NCBI GenBank assembly: GCA_041567315.1
Contig: JBFGCA010000150.1
Coordinates: 1-8,883 of the forward strand
Source of the DNA: JBFGCA01 sp041567315
Lineage (GTDB): Bacteria; Acidobacteriota; Thermoanaerobaculia; Multivoradales; JAHEKO01
Direction of reading: 5' to 3'
Length of the DNA: 8,883 bases
The notes under the pieces: model-generated
Told to the model about the DNA's origin: nothing
The model's input: only the letters and a program-made list of their open reading frames with translations
Databases searched by the model: none
In this document: positions 1-6,901 of the stretch, one piece after another
Numbering within the stretch: the stretch's first letter is position 1
Layout of the letters: every line of letters starts with the position of its first letter
Position numbers and translations under genes: made by a program

Positions 1-748
1 AACCCCACTCGAACCGCGACCGGAGGCGTTCCTCGATCTCGGGGATGTCCTTCGGCGAGCAGTCGCTCGAGAGGATGATCTGCTTGCGCGACTCGTAGAG
101 ATCGTTGAAGGTGTGGAAGAACTCCTCCTGGGTGCGCTCCTTGTTGGCCAGGAACTGGATGTCGTCCACCATCAGCACGTCGATCGAGCGGTAGCGCTCG
201 CGGAAGTCCGGCATGCGGTTGAAGCGCAGCGAGCTGATCAGCTCGTTGACGAAGTGCTCGGCCGGCAGGTAGATGACGCGCAGCTGGCGATGCTTGCGCT
301 GCAGGGTGTGACCGATGGCGTGGAGCAGGTGGGTCTTGCCGAGCCCGACGCCGCCATAGAGGAACAGCGGGTTGTAGCTACGGCTGGGGTTCTCGGCCAC
401 CGCCCGCGCCGCGGCGTGGGCGAACTGGTTCGAGTTGCCGACCACGAAGCTGCGGAAGACGTAGCGCGGGTTGAAGGTCTGACCGCCGACCGCGGTGCGC
501 TCGGGGCGGCTCGGGACCGAGAACAGGACCCGGAAGTCGGGACCCTCGAGACCGGCGGCGGCGCGGTCGACGGCGGCCCGATAGCTCTCCTCCAGGGTGT
601 GGAGGAAGCGCTCGTTGGGAGCCAGCAGCTCGAGACAGTCGGAGCGCTCGGAGCCGACCTTCAGGGGGCCGAACCAGGTCGAGAACTCGTCGGGATCCAG
701 CTCGCTGCGCAGACGTGTTTGCAGGCGGTTCCAGAGCGTCGGAGCCAT
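1..748 (-). CDS. dnaA: Chromosomal replication initiator DnaA, N-terminal 249 residues (partial)
   Basis: DnaA is the AAA+ ATPase that binds origin DnaA boxes and melts the duplex to start replication. The gene runs off the left edge, so the stop and domain IV (DNA-binding helix-turn-helix) are missing. Visible: domain I at about 1-76 (starts MAPTLWNRLQ, with a DEFSTWF segment), a very short domain II linker (about 77-90), then domain III from about 91 (FNPRYVF). Walker A is GGVGLGKTH at 132-140, the initiator-specific helix region has ISSLRFNRM at 171-179, Walker B is VDDIQFL at 194-200, and sensor I is SSDCSPKDI at 227-235. The last visible residues are RSRFEWG. The ATG at 748 fits the usual DnaA N-terminus; no strong Shine-Dalgarno precedes it, only a weak GGGGTG. 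Odd point: Cys230-Ser231 sits where most DnaA proteins have Arg-Pro or similar after SSD. Identity is certain from motif order. Confidence 0.98.
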   Translation of the reverse strand, partial: MAPTLWNRLQTRLRSELDPDEFSTWFGPLKVGSERSDCLELLAPNERFLHTLEESYRAAVDRAAAGLEGPDFRVLFSVPSRPERTAVGGQTFNPRYVFRSFVVGNSNQFAHAAARAVAENPSRSYNPLFLYGGVGLGKTHLLHAIGHTLQRKHRQLRVIYLPAEHFVNELISSLRFNRMPDFRERYRSIDVLMVDDIQFLANKERTQEEFFHTFNDLYESRKQIILSSDCSPKDIPEIEERLRSRFEWG

Positions 749-773
749 CGTTCGGAGACACCCCAGGCGGACG

Positions 774-796
774 CTTTTCCACAGGTTGTGGAAAAG
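774..796. promoter_or_regulatory. Inverted pair of DnaA boxes upstream of dnaA
   Basis: Two 9-mers TTTTCCACA face each other: the plus-strand copy is 775-783 and the minus-strand copy is 787-795, separated by GGT. With the flanking C774/G796 pair this is a perfect 10-bp-arm palindrome. Each 9-mer differs from the classic TTATCCACA at one position (A to T at position 3), a commonly accepted variant. The pair lies about 27 bp upstream of the dnaA ATG and downstream of the predicted dnaA promoter. Bound DnaA could therefore repress its own transcription, or the pair could belong to the origin. In a transcript it would also fold as a hairpin in the dnaA 5' leader. Confidence 0.75.
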
Positions 797-803
797 TTGT
801 TGA

Positions 804-809
804 CTACTA
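804..809 (+). promoter_or_regulatory. DnaA-trio-like CTACTA element
   Basis: CTACTA reads as two 3'-GAT-5' trinucleotides on the opposite strand, the motif described for DnaA-trios that guide DnaA onto single-stranded DNA at bacterial origins. It lies 8 bp from the edge of the second DnaA box (787-795), roughly the arrangement expected of a basal unwinding element. Only two trios are present, so chance occurrence is quite possible. Confidence 0.3.
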
Positions 810-847
810 GCGGGCTGAGAACGACGATTCTCCCTGCGGAGGCGCGG

Positions 848-876
848 ATGATAACAACCCGCAGAGCATGGCGCAA
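848..876 (-). promoter_or_regulatory. Predicted sigma70-type promoter of dnaA
   Basis: On the minus strand, TTGCGC (871-876; three of six to TTGACA) is followed after exactly 17 bp by TATCAT (848-853; five of six to TATAAT). Transcription would start near 841, giving a leader of about 90 nt that includes the DnaA-box palindrome. The spacing and the strong -10 make this the best promoter candidate seen for dnaA. It is a consensus match only. Confidence 0.5.
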
Positions 877-1004
877 CCCCGCGAACGCGAGGGATGACGG
901 GAAATCGCCGGGCGGATCCTGGCATCTCACTTGCAGGGAAGAGAGGCAGTTCATTGAGAGGTTTGACGGGGAGGTCCCTTCACCATTTCACCCACCTGAC
1001 ATTT

Positions 1005-1025
1005 CGGGATCGTCTTGCGATCCCG
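1005..1025. other. Perfect 8-bp stem-loop in the dnaA-mutY gap
   Basis: CGGGATCG (1005-1012) and CGATCCCG (1018-1025) are exact reverse complements around a TCTTG loop. The hairpin is embedded in a C/T-rich tract on the plus strand. No T-run follows on either strand, so it is not a typical intrinsic terminator. It may be a protein-binding palindrome or a leader-RNA hairpin; the function is unknown. Confidence 0.4.
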
Positions 1026-1054
1026 CCCTTTCTCATCCCCCTTTCCCATCCCCC

Positions 1055-1063
1055 TTAACCACA
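1055..1063 (+). promoter_or_regulatory. Possible third DnaA box (degenerate)
   Basis: TTAACCACA differs from TTATCCACA at one position, but the mismatch is at the well-conserved fourth base. It is about 270 bp from the inverted pair, in the same intergenic region. Taken alone this would be weak evidence. Confidence 0.3.
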
Positions 1064-1147
1064 GGGGGTAGAACCAAAACACCCCACCACGAAGCCTCCC
1101 CCGGCCTTCTCTCTTTCCCGACCCTTCACCCGACCCGACATCTCGGC

Positions 1148-1197
1148 GCCGGTCAGGCAGCGGCCGGCCAAAATGGCCAGGCCCAGGCCCTGACGGC
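1148..1197 (+). other. Inverted repeat in the mutY leader
   Basis: GTCAGG (1152-1157) pairs with CCTGAC (1189-1194). The stem extends outward by GCC/GGC (1148-1150 with 1195-1197) past a bulged G. Inside it a second small hairpin GGCCA-AAA-TGGCC spans 1166-1178. The structure ends about 9 bp before the mutY ATG, where no Shine-Dalgarno is evident. It could limit ribosome access or simply reflect high GC content. Confidence 0.3.
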
Positions 1198-1206
1198 CGC
1201 CGGCGG

Positions 1207-2296
<1,090 letters not shown>

Positions 2297-2316
<20 letters not shown>

Positions 2317-3289
2317 GAACGCCGCCCGAGAGCAGGTGCCAGCCGATCAGCTTCTCCTCGCTCTCGCGCAACCGCCGCGCCACCAGCGAGCAGAGCAGCT
2401 TGAGCAGCCGGGCGGAGGAGACCTTGTGGATGTCGAGCAGCCCCTCGACCACCTCGCGGGACAGCGCCAGCACCACCGCCTCCTCGCCGTGCGCCTTGGC
2501 CTCGGCCGAGCGCGGGCGGCCGTCGATGAGCGCCATCTCGCCGAAGTAGTCGCCCCGGCCCAGGAAGGCGAGCGCCTCCTCGCCGGCCCCCGGGATGTAC
2601 TTGCTGATCATCACCTGGCCGGCCAGGATGACGTACATCTTCTCGCCGTCCTCGCCCTCGCGGAAGATCACCTCGCCGGGGGCGAAGCGCTCCTCGCGCG
2701 ACAGCGAGGCGAGGAAGTTGATCTCCAGGTTGGAGAGCGTCTGCTCCTGGAACAGCGACCGCTTGGCCGCCAGGTCGACCCGCACCCCGCCGCCGCTCTC
2801 CACCGCCGCCGGCGCGGGCGGCGCGGCAGGCGGCGCGTCGCCGACCTCGAAGAAGCTCGACAGCCGCTGGTTGGCGCCGCGCAGCTTCTCCGAGAGGCTC
2901 TTCCACAGCGTCCACGAGAAGGCCAGGTCGAAGGCGAACTGGCTGCGGGCCAGCGCGGTCAGGCCGTCGGGATCGAGGGCCATCAACTCGACGTCGGCGG
3001 CGCAGACGGCGGTCGCCGAGCGGGGCTGCCGGTCGACGAAGGCGGCCTCGCCGAACAGGCAGCCCGCCGCACAGTGGCGCAGGACCACCGGCCCGAGCGA
3101 GGTCTCGCGCTCCATCCGCACCTCGCCGCTGGTCAGGAAGTAGGGCTTCCAGGAGCCGTCGCCGGCGGCGTAGAGGCGGGCCGCCGCCGGCCGCCGCTCG
3201 ATGGTCGCGCACTCCACCAGCCGTCCGAGCATCGAGTCGTCGAGGTGCGAGAAGACGGGCGCCTGGCGCAGCTGGTCGGTCGGCTTCAC
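2297..3289 (-). CDS. Tandem cyclic-nucleotide-binding (CNB) domain protein
   Basis: The 330-residue product holds two CNB folds and no recognisable output domain. CNB-1 (about 11-145) carries a phosphate-binding cassette FGEAAFVDRQPRSA (79-92). CNB-2 (about 177-300) carries FGEMALIDGRPRSA (249-262). Both keep the Glu and Arg that contact the ribose and phosphate in cAMP/cGMP-binding members, so both may bind ligand. An Ala/Pro-rich linker (about 151-165) separates them. No helix-turn-helix, kinase, cyclase or transmembrane segment is visible, so it is not a CRP-type regulator; a role as a signal-binding subunit or scaffold is inference. The start chosen is GTG at 3289, which overlaps the upstream TGA as GTGA. 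A longer reading to an upstream start would overlap the preceding gene by about 200 bp and adds only Arg/Ala/Gly-rich sequence. There is no Shine-Dalgarno, so translation is probably coupled. Confidence 0.85.
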
Positions 3290-4014
3290 GGCAAGGGCAT
3301 TGTGGGGGCTGCCCGCAGCGCCGCCAATGAAATGCGCCACTCCCTGGAGCCCGCCGACGGGGTCGCCGCCTGGCCGGCCAGGCGCGCGGCGAGCCGGCTC
3401 TCGGGAGCGGCCCGCCGGCCCAGCCGCGCCGCCCAGCCGGCGCGCTCGGCGTCGCCGGCGGCGCGCCAGAGCGCAGCGGCCTGGAGGAACCACTCGGCGA
3501 ACAGCGGCTCGCCGCCGCCCTCGTCGCGGAGCTTGCCCTCGAGCGAGACCTCGATCTCCTCGAACAGCCGCCGGGCGCGGTCCGGGTCGCCGCCCACGAG
3601 CGCCAGCCAGGCGCGGTGCAGGGTCAGCGGCTCGGCGAGATCGGCGCGCCGGGCGCCGGCGCCGCGGAAGTACTCCTCGGCGGCCGCCAGCCGGCCCCGG
3701 TAGGCCGCCACCAGCCCGCGCTCGAGCAGCGCTTCGCCGTCGTCGGGCTCGGCGGCGAGCAGCCGGTCCAGGAGGTCGGCGGCGCGCTCCAGCTCGAGCA
3801 GGTGCTTGGCCGCCACCGCCGCCGAGTAGAGCTCGTCGCGGCCCGCCCCTTCGCCGGTCCCGGCGGCTTCGAGCGCCGCCGCGAAGCGCCCGGCGTCGAG
3901 CAGGCGCCCCGCCGGGCTCGGCGCCGCGCGGCGCAGCAGCAGAAAGACCCCCAACGCCACCGCCGCCAGCAGCAGCGACGCGACCGCGGCCACCAGCAGG
4001 TCGGTCCCGGGCAC
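3286..4014 (-). CDS. Membrane-anchored TPR-like helical repeat protein
   Basis: I do not recognise a named family. The 242-residue product begins with a hydrophobic helix (about 6-27, LLVAAVASLLLAAVALGVFLLL) followed by Arg-Arg. This suggests a single N-terminal membrane anchor with the rest in the cytoplasm by the positive-inside rule, or an uncleaved signal anchor. The remainder is Ala/Leu/Arg/Glu-rich and helical, with TPR-like units around 61-94, 95-124, 130-155 and 172-203 (for example ERGLVAAYRGRLAAAEEYF, which shows TPR spacing of small and aromatic residues). Such repeats usually serve protein-protein contacts. The start is GTG at 4014, 8 bp after the kinase stop, with GGGAG only 2 nt upstream of the start. 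The stop forms a GTGA overlap with the CNB gene, so the two proteins are probably made together and may interact; that is inference. Confidence 0.7.
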   Translation of the reverse strand: MPGTDLLVAAVASLLLAAVALGVFLLLRRAAPSPAGRLLDAGRFAAALEAAGTGEGAGRDELYSAAVAAKHLLELERAADLLDRLLAAEPDDGEALLERGLVAAYRGRLAAAEEYFRGAGARRADLAEPLTLHRAWLALVGGDPDRARRLFEEIEVSLEGKLRDEGGGEPLFAEWFLQAAALWRAAGDAERAGWAARLGRRAAPESRLAARLAGQAATPSAGSREWRISLAALRAAPTMPLP

Positions 4015-4022
4015 GTCTCCCG

Positions 4023-4601
4023 CTAGAGCAGCTGCAGCTGGGGCGGCTGGAGCTGCCGGCGAACCAGCTCCTCGACGGTGTCCACCCAGCGAGCGCGGTC
4101 GCCGGGGTCGAGACGCCGGCTGCTCAGCCCGCGGGCCTCGAGCTCGCGGTCGAGCCGCTCGTCGACCGCCAGCTGGAAGGAGGGGTCGGTGGCCCGCACT
4201 CCGTCGGCCGAGGGCTGGTCGACGATCGGCACGTGGAGCAGCAGGTCGTAGGTCCGCATCCAGGAGTCCACCAGCCGCTCGAGGCCCTCCTGGCGGCCGG
4301 CGGCGAGCAGCAGGTAGACGTAGTTGTCGAGCACGCTACGGTCACAGATGACGACCGAGTAGCGCTCGGCGGCGACCAGCTCCTCGGCGATCTGGGTGTG
4401 GAGGATCCACGACTGGGCGGCGACGCTGGTCTGCTCGTTGATCGGCAGCGGGCAGCGGCGAGCCACCTCGCGGACCACGTCGAGAGCGAGGTCGAAGACC
4501 TTGAGCCGGGCAGCGAGCCCGTAGCAGAGGGTGGTCTTGCCGACCCCGTGGCTGCCGATGAAGGCGAGCTTGAGCGACGGTTGCGCCACGTCGCGGATCA
4601 T
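4023..4601 (-). CDS. P-loop NTPase, NadR/thymidylate-kinase-like (AAA_28-type)
   Basis: A 192-residue soluble P-loop protein of small-molecule kinase style. Walker A is GSHGVGKTT (16-24) directly after strand KLAFI. An Arg-rich helix follows (VVREVARR, 42-49), then a CDRSVLDN motif (86-93) in the place of the DR(S/x) motif of thymidylate and nicotinamide riboside kinases. The segment around 147-165 (DERLDRELEARGLSSRR) could be the lid that closes over ATP. The size and motif order match the NadR kinase-domain/AAA_28 group often annotated only as 'ATP-binding protein'. The substrate cannot be read from sequence. Its ATG overlaps the aminotransferase stop as ATGA. An eight-G run ends 3 nt before the start and could serve as an irregular Shine-Dalgarno. 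A regulatory GTPase is less likely because no NKxD motif is seen. Confidence 0.8.
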   Translation of the reverse strand: MIRDVAQPSLKLAFIGSHGVGKTTLCYGLAARLKVFDLALDVVREVARRCPLPINEQTSVAAQSWILHTQIAEELVAAERYSVVICDRSVLDNYVYLLLAAGRQEGLERLVDSWMRTYDLLLHVPIVDQPSADGVRATDPSFQLAVDERLDRELEARGLSSRRLDPGDRARWVDTVEELVRRQLQPPQLQLL

Positions 4602-5947
4602 AGTCCCCCCCCGCCGGCCCTGGCGCCGCCCCCGACCTCGCCGAGGGCGTCCTCAAGGAGAGCGAGCGCCTGCTCGAGCCGCCGGCGGGGGATGGTGAGC
4701 GGCGGCAGAATCTGGGCCACCCGGCCCTCGGGCCCACCGGCCAGCAGCAGCACCCCGCGCGCGGCGGCCGCGCGGGTGAAGGCGGCGGCGTGGCGGCGGG
4801 TGGCGAGCTCGATGCCCCACAGGAGGCCGCGCCCGCGGGTCGCGGTCACCAGCGGATGGCGCCCCGGCCAGCCGGCAAGCCGCTCGCCGACCGCCCGGCC
4901 GAGGCGGGCCGCGCGCTGCGGGAGCCGCTCCCCGGCGAGGACCGCCAGGGTCGCGAGGGCGGCGGCGCAGGCCAACGGATGGGCGACGAAGGTGGCGGTG
5001 TGGAGCGCCTCGCCATCGTCCGGCCAGGCGGCCAGCACCGAGCGGCGGCCGAGGACGGCGGCGATCGGCAGCCCGCCGCCCAGCGCCTTGCCGCAGCACA
5101 GCAGATCGGGCTCGATGCCCTCCTCCTCGACCGCGAACCAGCGGCCGGTGCGGCCGAGGCCGGTCAGCACCTCGTCGGCCACCAGCAGCACCCGGTGGCG
5201 GCGGCAGCGCCCGGCCAGCTCGGCCAGCCAGCCGGCCGGCGGCGGTACCACCCCCTCGCGCCCGACGATCGGCTCGACCAGCAGGCAGCCGACCTCCGGG
5301 CGCCGCAGCAGCCGCTCGGCCGCCGCCGGCGGACAGCCGAACGGCAGCCGCTGGACGTGGGGGTTGAGCTGGGCGGCGAACGGCCGCCGGAAACGGGGCC
5401 GCGAGCTCGCCGCCAGAGCACCCGCCGTGGTGCCGTGGTAGGCGGGGTCGAAGGCCACCACGCCGGGCTTGCCGGTGGCCAGCAAGGCCGTCTTGAGGGC
5501 GATCTCCACGGCGTCGGCCCCGGAGATCGCGAAGTAGACCTGCGGCTCGGCAAGCGGCGCGCGGGCGGCGAGCTTGGCGGCGAGCTCCACTCTCCCGGCG
5601 TGGGGCTGGGCGTCGCCCAGACCGTGGAGCAGCCGGCCGGCCTGGCGCCGGACCGCCGCCACCACCCGTGGATGACGGTGCCCGATCGCCGCCGCGCCGA
5701 ACCCCGAGGTGAGGTCCAGGTAACGGTTGCCGTCGGCGTCGAGCACGCACGAGCCCAGCGCCTCCTCCCAGACCACCGACACCCGGCCGGCCACCAGCGT
5801 GTTGATGCCCGGCGCCTCATGGCTGGCGAGCCGGCGAGCGATCCGCCGCGACTGCGGGCCGGGAGGCGGCATCCGCACGCGGGGGGGCAGGTCGCCGCGC
5901 CGGAGGCGCGCCGCGCCCGGCGGCCGGCTGCCCCGGGCGGGGCTCAC
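4598..5947 (-). CDS. Class III PLP-dependent aminotransferase
   Basis: The family (ornithine, acetylornithine and 4-aminobutyrate aminotransferases) moves an amino group from a terminal amine or amino acid to a keto acid. With the GTG start at 5947 the product has 449 residues. Visible: VLDADGNRYLDLTSGFG near 68-84, SGADAVEIALK (142-152), YHG (170-172) at the ring-stacking position, VADEVLTGLGRTG (256-268) with PLP-pairing Asp258, and CCGKALGGGLP (284-294) with Schiff-base Lys287. The substrate is not predictable; GabT-like is closest by feel. The start is uncertain. GTG at 5947 overlaps the recR stop (GTGA) with GGGAG 2 nt upstream, and its GDLPPRV...PPPGPQS segment looks like the family leader. 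ATG at 5872 (424 residues) and GTG at 5878 are alternatives without a Shine-Dalgarno. A seven-C run in the coding strand (5881-5887) lies between these starts. Confidence 0.9.
   Translation of the reverse strand: MSPARGSRPPGAARLRRGDLPPRVRMPPPGPQSRRIARRLASHEAPGINTLVAGRVSVVWEEALGSCVLDADGNRYLDLTSGFGAAAIGHRHPRVVAAVRRQAGRLLHGLGDAQPHAGRVELAAKLAARAPLAEPQVYFAISGADAVEIALKTALLATGKPGVVAFDPAYHGTTAGALAASSRPRFRRPFAAQLNPHVQRLPFGCPPAAAERLLRRPEVGCLLVEPIVGREGVVPPPAGWLAELAGRCRRHRVLLVADEVLTGLGRTGRWFAVEEEGIEPDLLCCGKALGGGLPIAAVLGRRSVLAAWPDDGEALHTATFVAHPLACAAALATLAVLAGERLPQRAARLGRAVGERLAGWPGRHPLVTATRGRGLLWGIELATRRHAAAFTRAAAARGVLLLAGGPEGRVAQILPPLTIPRRRLEQALALLEDALGEVGGGARAGGGGL
4605..4612. repeat. C8/G8 homopolymer at the aminotransferase-kinase junction
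   Basis: Eight C on the plus strand, read as eight G in the coding strand. It encodes glycine codons at the very end of the aminotransferase and ends 3 nt before the kinase ATG. A length change would alter the aminotransferase tail and the spacing of the G-rich ribosome site. Confidence 0.8.
5881..5887. repeat. G7/C7 homopolymer near the aminotransferase start
   Basis: Seven G on the plus strand. In the coding strand it is a C run (Leu-Pro-Pro-Arg codons) between the GTG start at 5947 and the alternative starts at 5878 and 5872. A one-base change would disconnect the upstream start from the aminotransferase frame. Confidence 0.8.
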
Positions 5948-6528
5948 ATCTCCCGCCGGCCCGCCAGCGACCGGGCCAGCGTTACCTCGTCGGTGTACTC
6001 GAGATCGCCACCCACCGGCATGCCGAAGGCGAGCCGCGTGGTCTTCACCCCCTTGGCCTTGAGCAGGCGCGCGAGGTAGAGCGCCGTGGCCTCGCCCTCG
6101 ACGTCGGGGTTGGTGGCCAGGATCACCTCCTCGACGCCGGCCAGCCGCCCCAGCAGGCTGGCGACGTTGAGCTGCTCGGGGCCGATCCCGCGCTGCGGGG
6201 AGAGCGCCCCCTGGAGGACGTGGTAGCGGCCGTGGTACTCGCCGGTGCGCTCCACCGGGTGGATGTTGAAGGGCTCTTCGACCACGCACATCAGCGCCGG
6301 GTCGCGACGCGGGTCGGTGCAGAAGCGGCAGGGATCGACGTCGGTGATGGCCCCGCATGCCGAGCAGTGGAAGAGCCGCTCCTTGACCTCGCGGATGGCC
6401 GCCGCCAGGGCCTCGGCTTCGGCGGCGGGCGACTTGACCAGATGGTGGGCGAGCCGGGCCGCGGTCTTGGGACCGACCCCCGGCAGCCGTGAGAGCTCGC
6501 CGACCAGGCGGGCCAGGGGGTCGCTCAT
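5944..6528 (-). CDS. recR: Recombination mediator RecR
   Basis: RecR acts with RecO (and RecF) to load RecA onto SSB-coated single-stranded DNA at gaps. The 194-residue product is full length for the family (about 200). It shows an N-terminal helix-hairpin-helix (about 11-30, RLPGVGPKTAARLA), a zinc finger with Cys55, Cys58, Cys67 and Cys70 (CxxC-x8-CxxC), a Toprim domain from about 80 to 170 (CVVEEPFN, then ERTGEYHGRYHVL), and the conserved GALSPQRGIGP segment (108-117). ATG at 6528 is the natural family start. It lies 15 bp after the ybaB stop and is preceded by a seven-C run rather than a Shine-Dalgarno, so translation probably depends on coupling to ybaB. The ybaB-recR order after dnaX is an ancient conserved arrangement. 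Confidence 0.97.
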   Translation of the reverse strand: MSDPLARLVGELSRLPGVGPKTAARLAHHLVKSPAAEAEALAAAIREVKERLFHCSACGAITDVDPCRFCTDPRRDPALMCVVEEPFNIHPVERTGEYHGRYHVLQGALSPQRGIGPEQLNVASLLGRLAGVEEVILATNPDVEGEATALYLARLLKAKGVKTTRLAFGMPVGGDLEYTDEVTLARSLAGRREM

Positions 6529-6529
6529 C

Positions 6530-6536
6530 GGGGGGG
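6530..6536. repeat. G7/C7 homopolymer just before recR
   Basis: Seven G on the plus strand, read as seven C directly upstream of the recR ATG (ends 1 nt before it), inside the 15-bp ybaB-recR gap. It occupies the place where a Shine-Dalgarno would normally be. Confidence 0.8.
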
Positions 6537-6543
6537 TCGCGGT

Positions 6544-6837
6544 CTAGAGGTTGCCGGCGAGCCCGCTGGCCATGCCGCCCAGCTTCTCCTGGACCGCCTC
6601 GTCGACCTTGCGGCTGACCTCGTTGACCGCGGCGATGATCAGGTCCTCGAGCATGCCGGTGTCCTCGGGGTCGACGACCTCGGGGTCGATGCGCACCGAG
6701 AGCAGCAGCTTGTGGCCGTTCATCCGCACGGTGACCATGCCGCCGCCGGCGGTGGCCTCGACCACCAGGTCGCCCTGCTCGCGCTGCAGCCGCTCCTGCA
6801 TCTGCTGCGCCTGCTTCATCAGCTTCTGGAGATTCAT
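6544..6837 (-). CDS. ybaB: YbaB/EbfC family nucleoid-associated DNA-binding protein
   Basis: A small 97-residue protein of the YbaB/EbfC (YaaK) family, homodimeric DNA-binding proteins usually encoded between dnaX and recR. Visible: an N-terminal helix NLQKLMKQAQQMQERLQ typical of the family, GDLVVEATAGGGMV (about 22-35) with the glycine-rich turn, LLSVRIDPEVVDPED, and LEDLIIAAVNEVSRKVDE toward the C-terminus, ending in the Gly/Met-rich tail GGMASGLAGNL. ATG at 6837 is chosen over longer in-frame readings because it gives the exact family N-terminus and follows a strong AGGAGG. It lies 64 bp after dnaX. Its exact cellular role is not settled for the family; proposed roles in nucleoid organisation and with RecR come from other bacteria. 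Confidence 0.96.
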   Translation of the reverse strand: MNLQKLMKQAQQMQERLQREQGDLVVEATAGGGMVTVRMNGHKLLLSVRIDPEVVDPEDTGMLEDLIIAAVNEVSRKVDEAVQEKLGGMASGLAGNL

Positions 6838-6847
6838 CGTCGGGTCT

Positions 6848-6853
6848 CCTCCT
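6848..6853 (-). promoter_or_regulatory. Shine-Dalgarno of ybaB
   Basis: AGGAGG on the minus strand, 10 nt before the ATG at 6837 and continuing as AGGAGGAG. It is the only full-consensus ribosome site seen in this gene string and it fixes the ybaB start. The other genes rely on stop/start overlap or irregular G-rich sites. Confidence 0.75.
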
Positions 6854-6901
6854 GGTCTGCCCGGCCGCTTGACGCCGGTCTCGGGCGCGCCGGCCGCGTG
6901 G

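Larger units (their letters stand above)
749..1206. other. dnaA-mutY divergent intergenic region, candidate oriC
   Basis: This 458-bp stretch between the divergent dnaA and mutY starts holds no convincing gene. The open frames crossing it are extensions or antisense shadows. It is visibly less GC-rich than its surroundings around 776-870. It contains an inverted DnaA-box pair next to dnaA, a likely dnaA promoter, a CTACTA trinucleotide run, a degenerate third DnaA box, a hairpin at 1005-1025 inside a pyrimidine-rich tract (about 977-1056), and an inverted repeat just before mutY. Origins often adjoin dnaA, so a role as oriC is plausible. However, only three boxes were found and no strongly AT-rich unwinding element is obvious, so dnaA autoregulation alone could explain the boxes. 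Confidence 0.5.

Noticed and set aside
796..829. Rightward promoter for mutY built on TTGACT (800-805)
   Set aside because: The matching -10 (GACGAT at 17 bp) is poor and mutY starts about 380 bp downstream; not better than chance.
661..954. 97-codon minus-strand frame in the dnaA upstream region
   Set aside because: It overlaps the dnaA start in another frame and covers the DnaA boxes and promoter; no family resemblance or ribosome site.
3290..3493. Upstream extension of the CNB frame to a 398-codon reading
   Set aside because: It would overlap the TPR gene by about 200 bp; the GTGA start at 3289 fits the operon style and domain boundary.
3201..5441. 746-codon forward-strand open frame
   Set aside because: It is antisense to CNB, TPR, kinase and aminotransferase genes with clear motifs; its product is Arg/Pro/Ala-rich low-complexity sequence.
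5948..6358. Upstream extension of the aminotransferase frame to a 586-codon reading
   Set aside because: The extra part overlaps recR in another frame and has shadow composition; the family N-terminus begins after the recR stop.
6838..6901. GC-rich repeats in the dnaX-ybaB gap as a terminator
   Set aside because: Only short 5-bp stems and a direct repeat of GCGGCCGG are visible, with no T-run; nothing supports termination.
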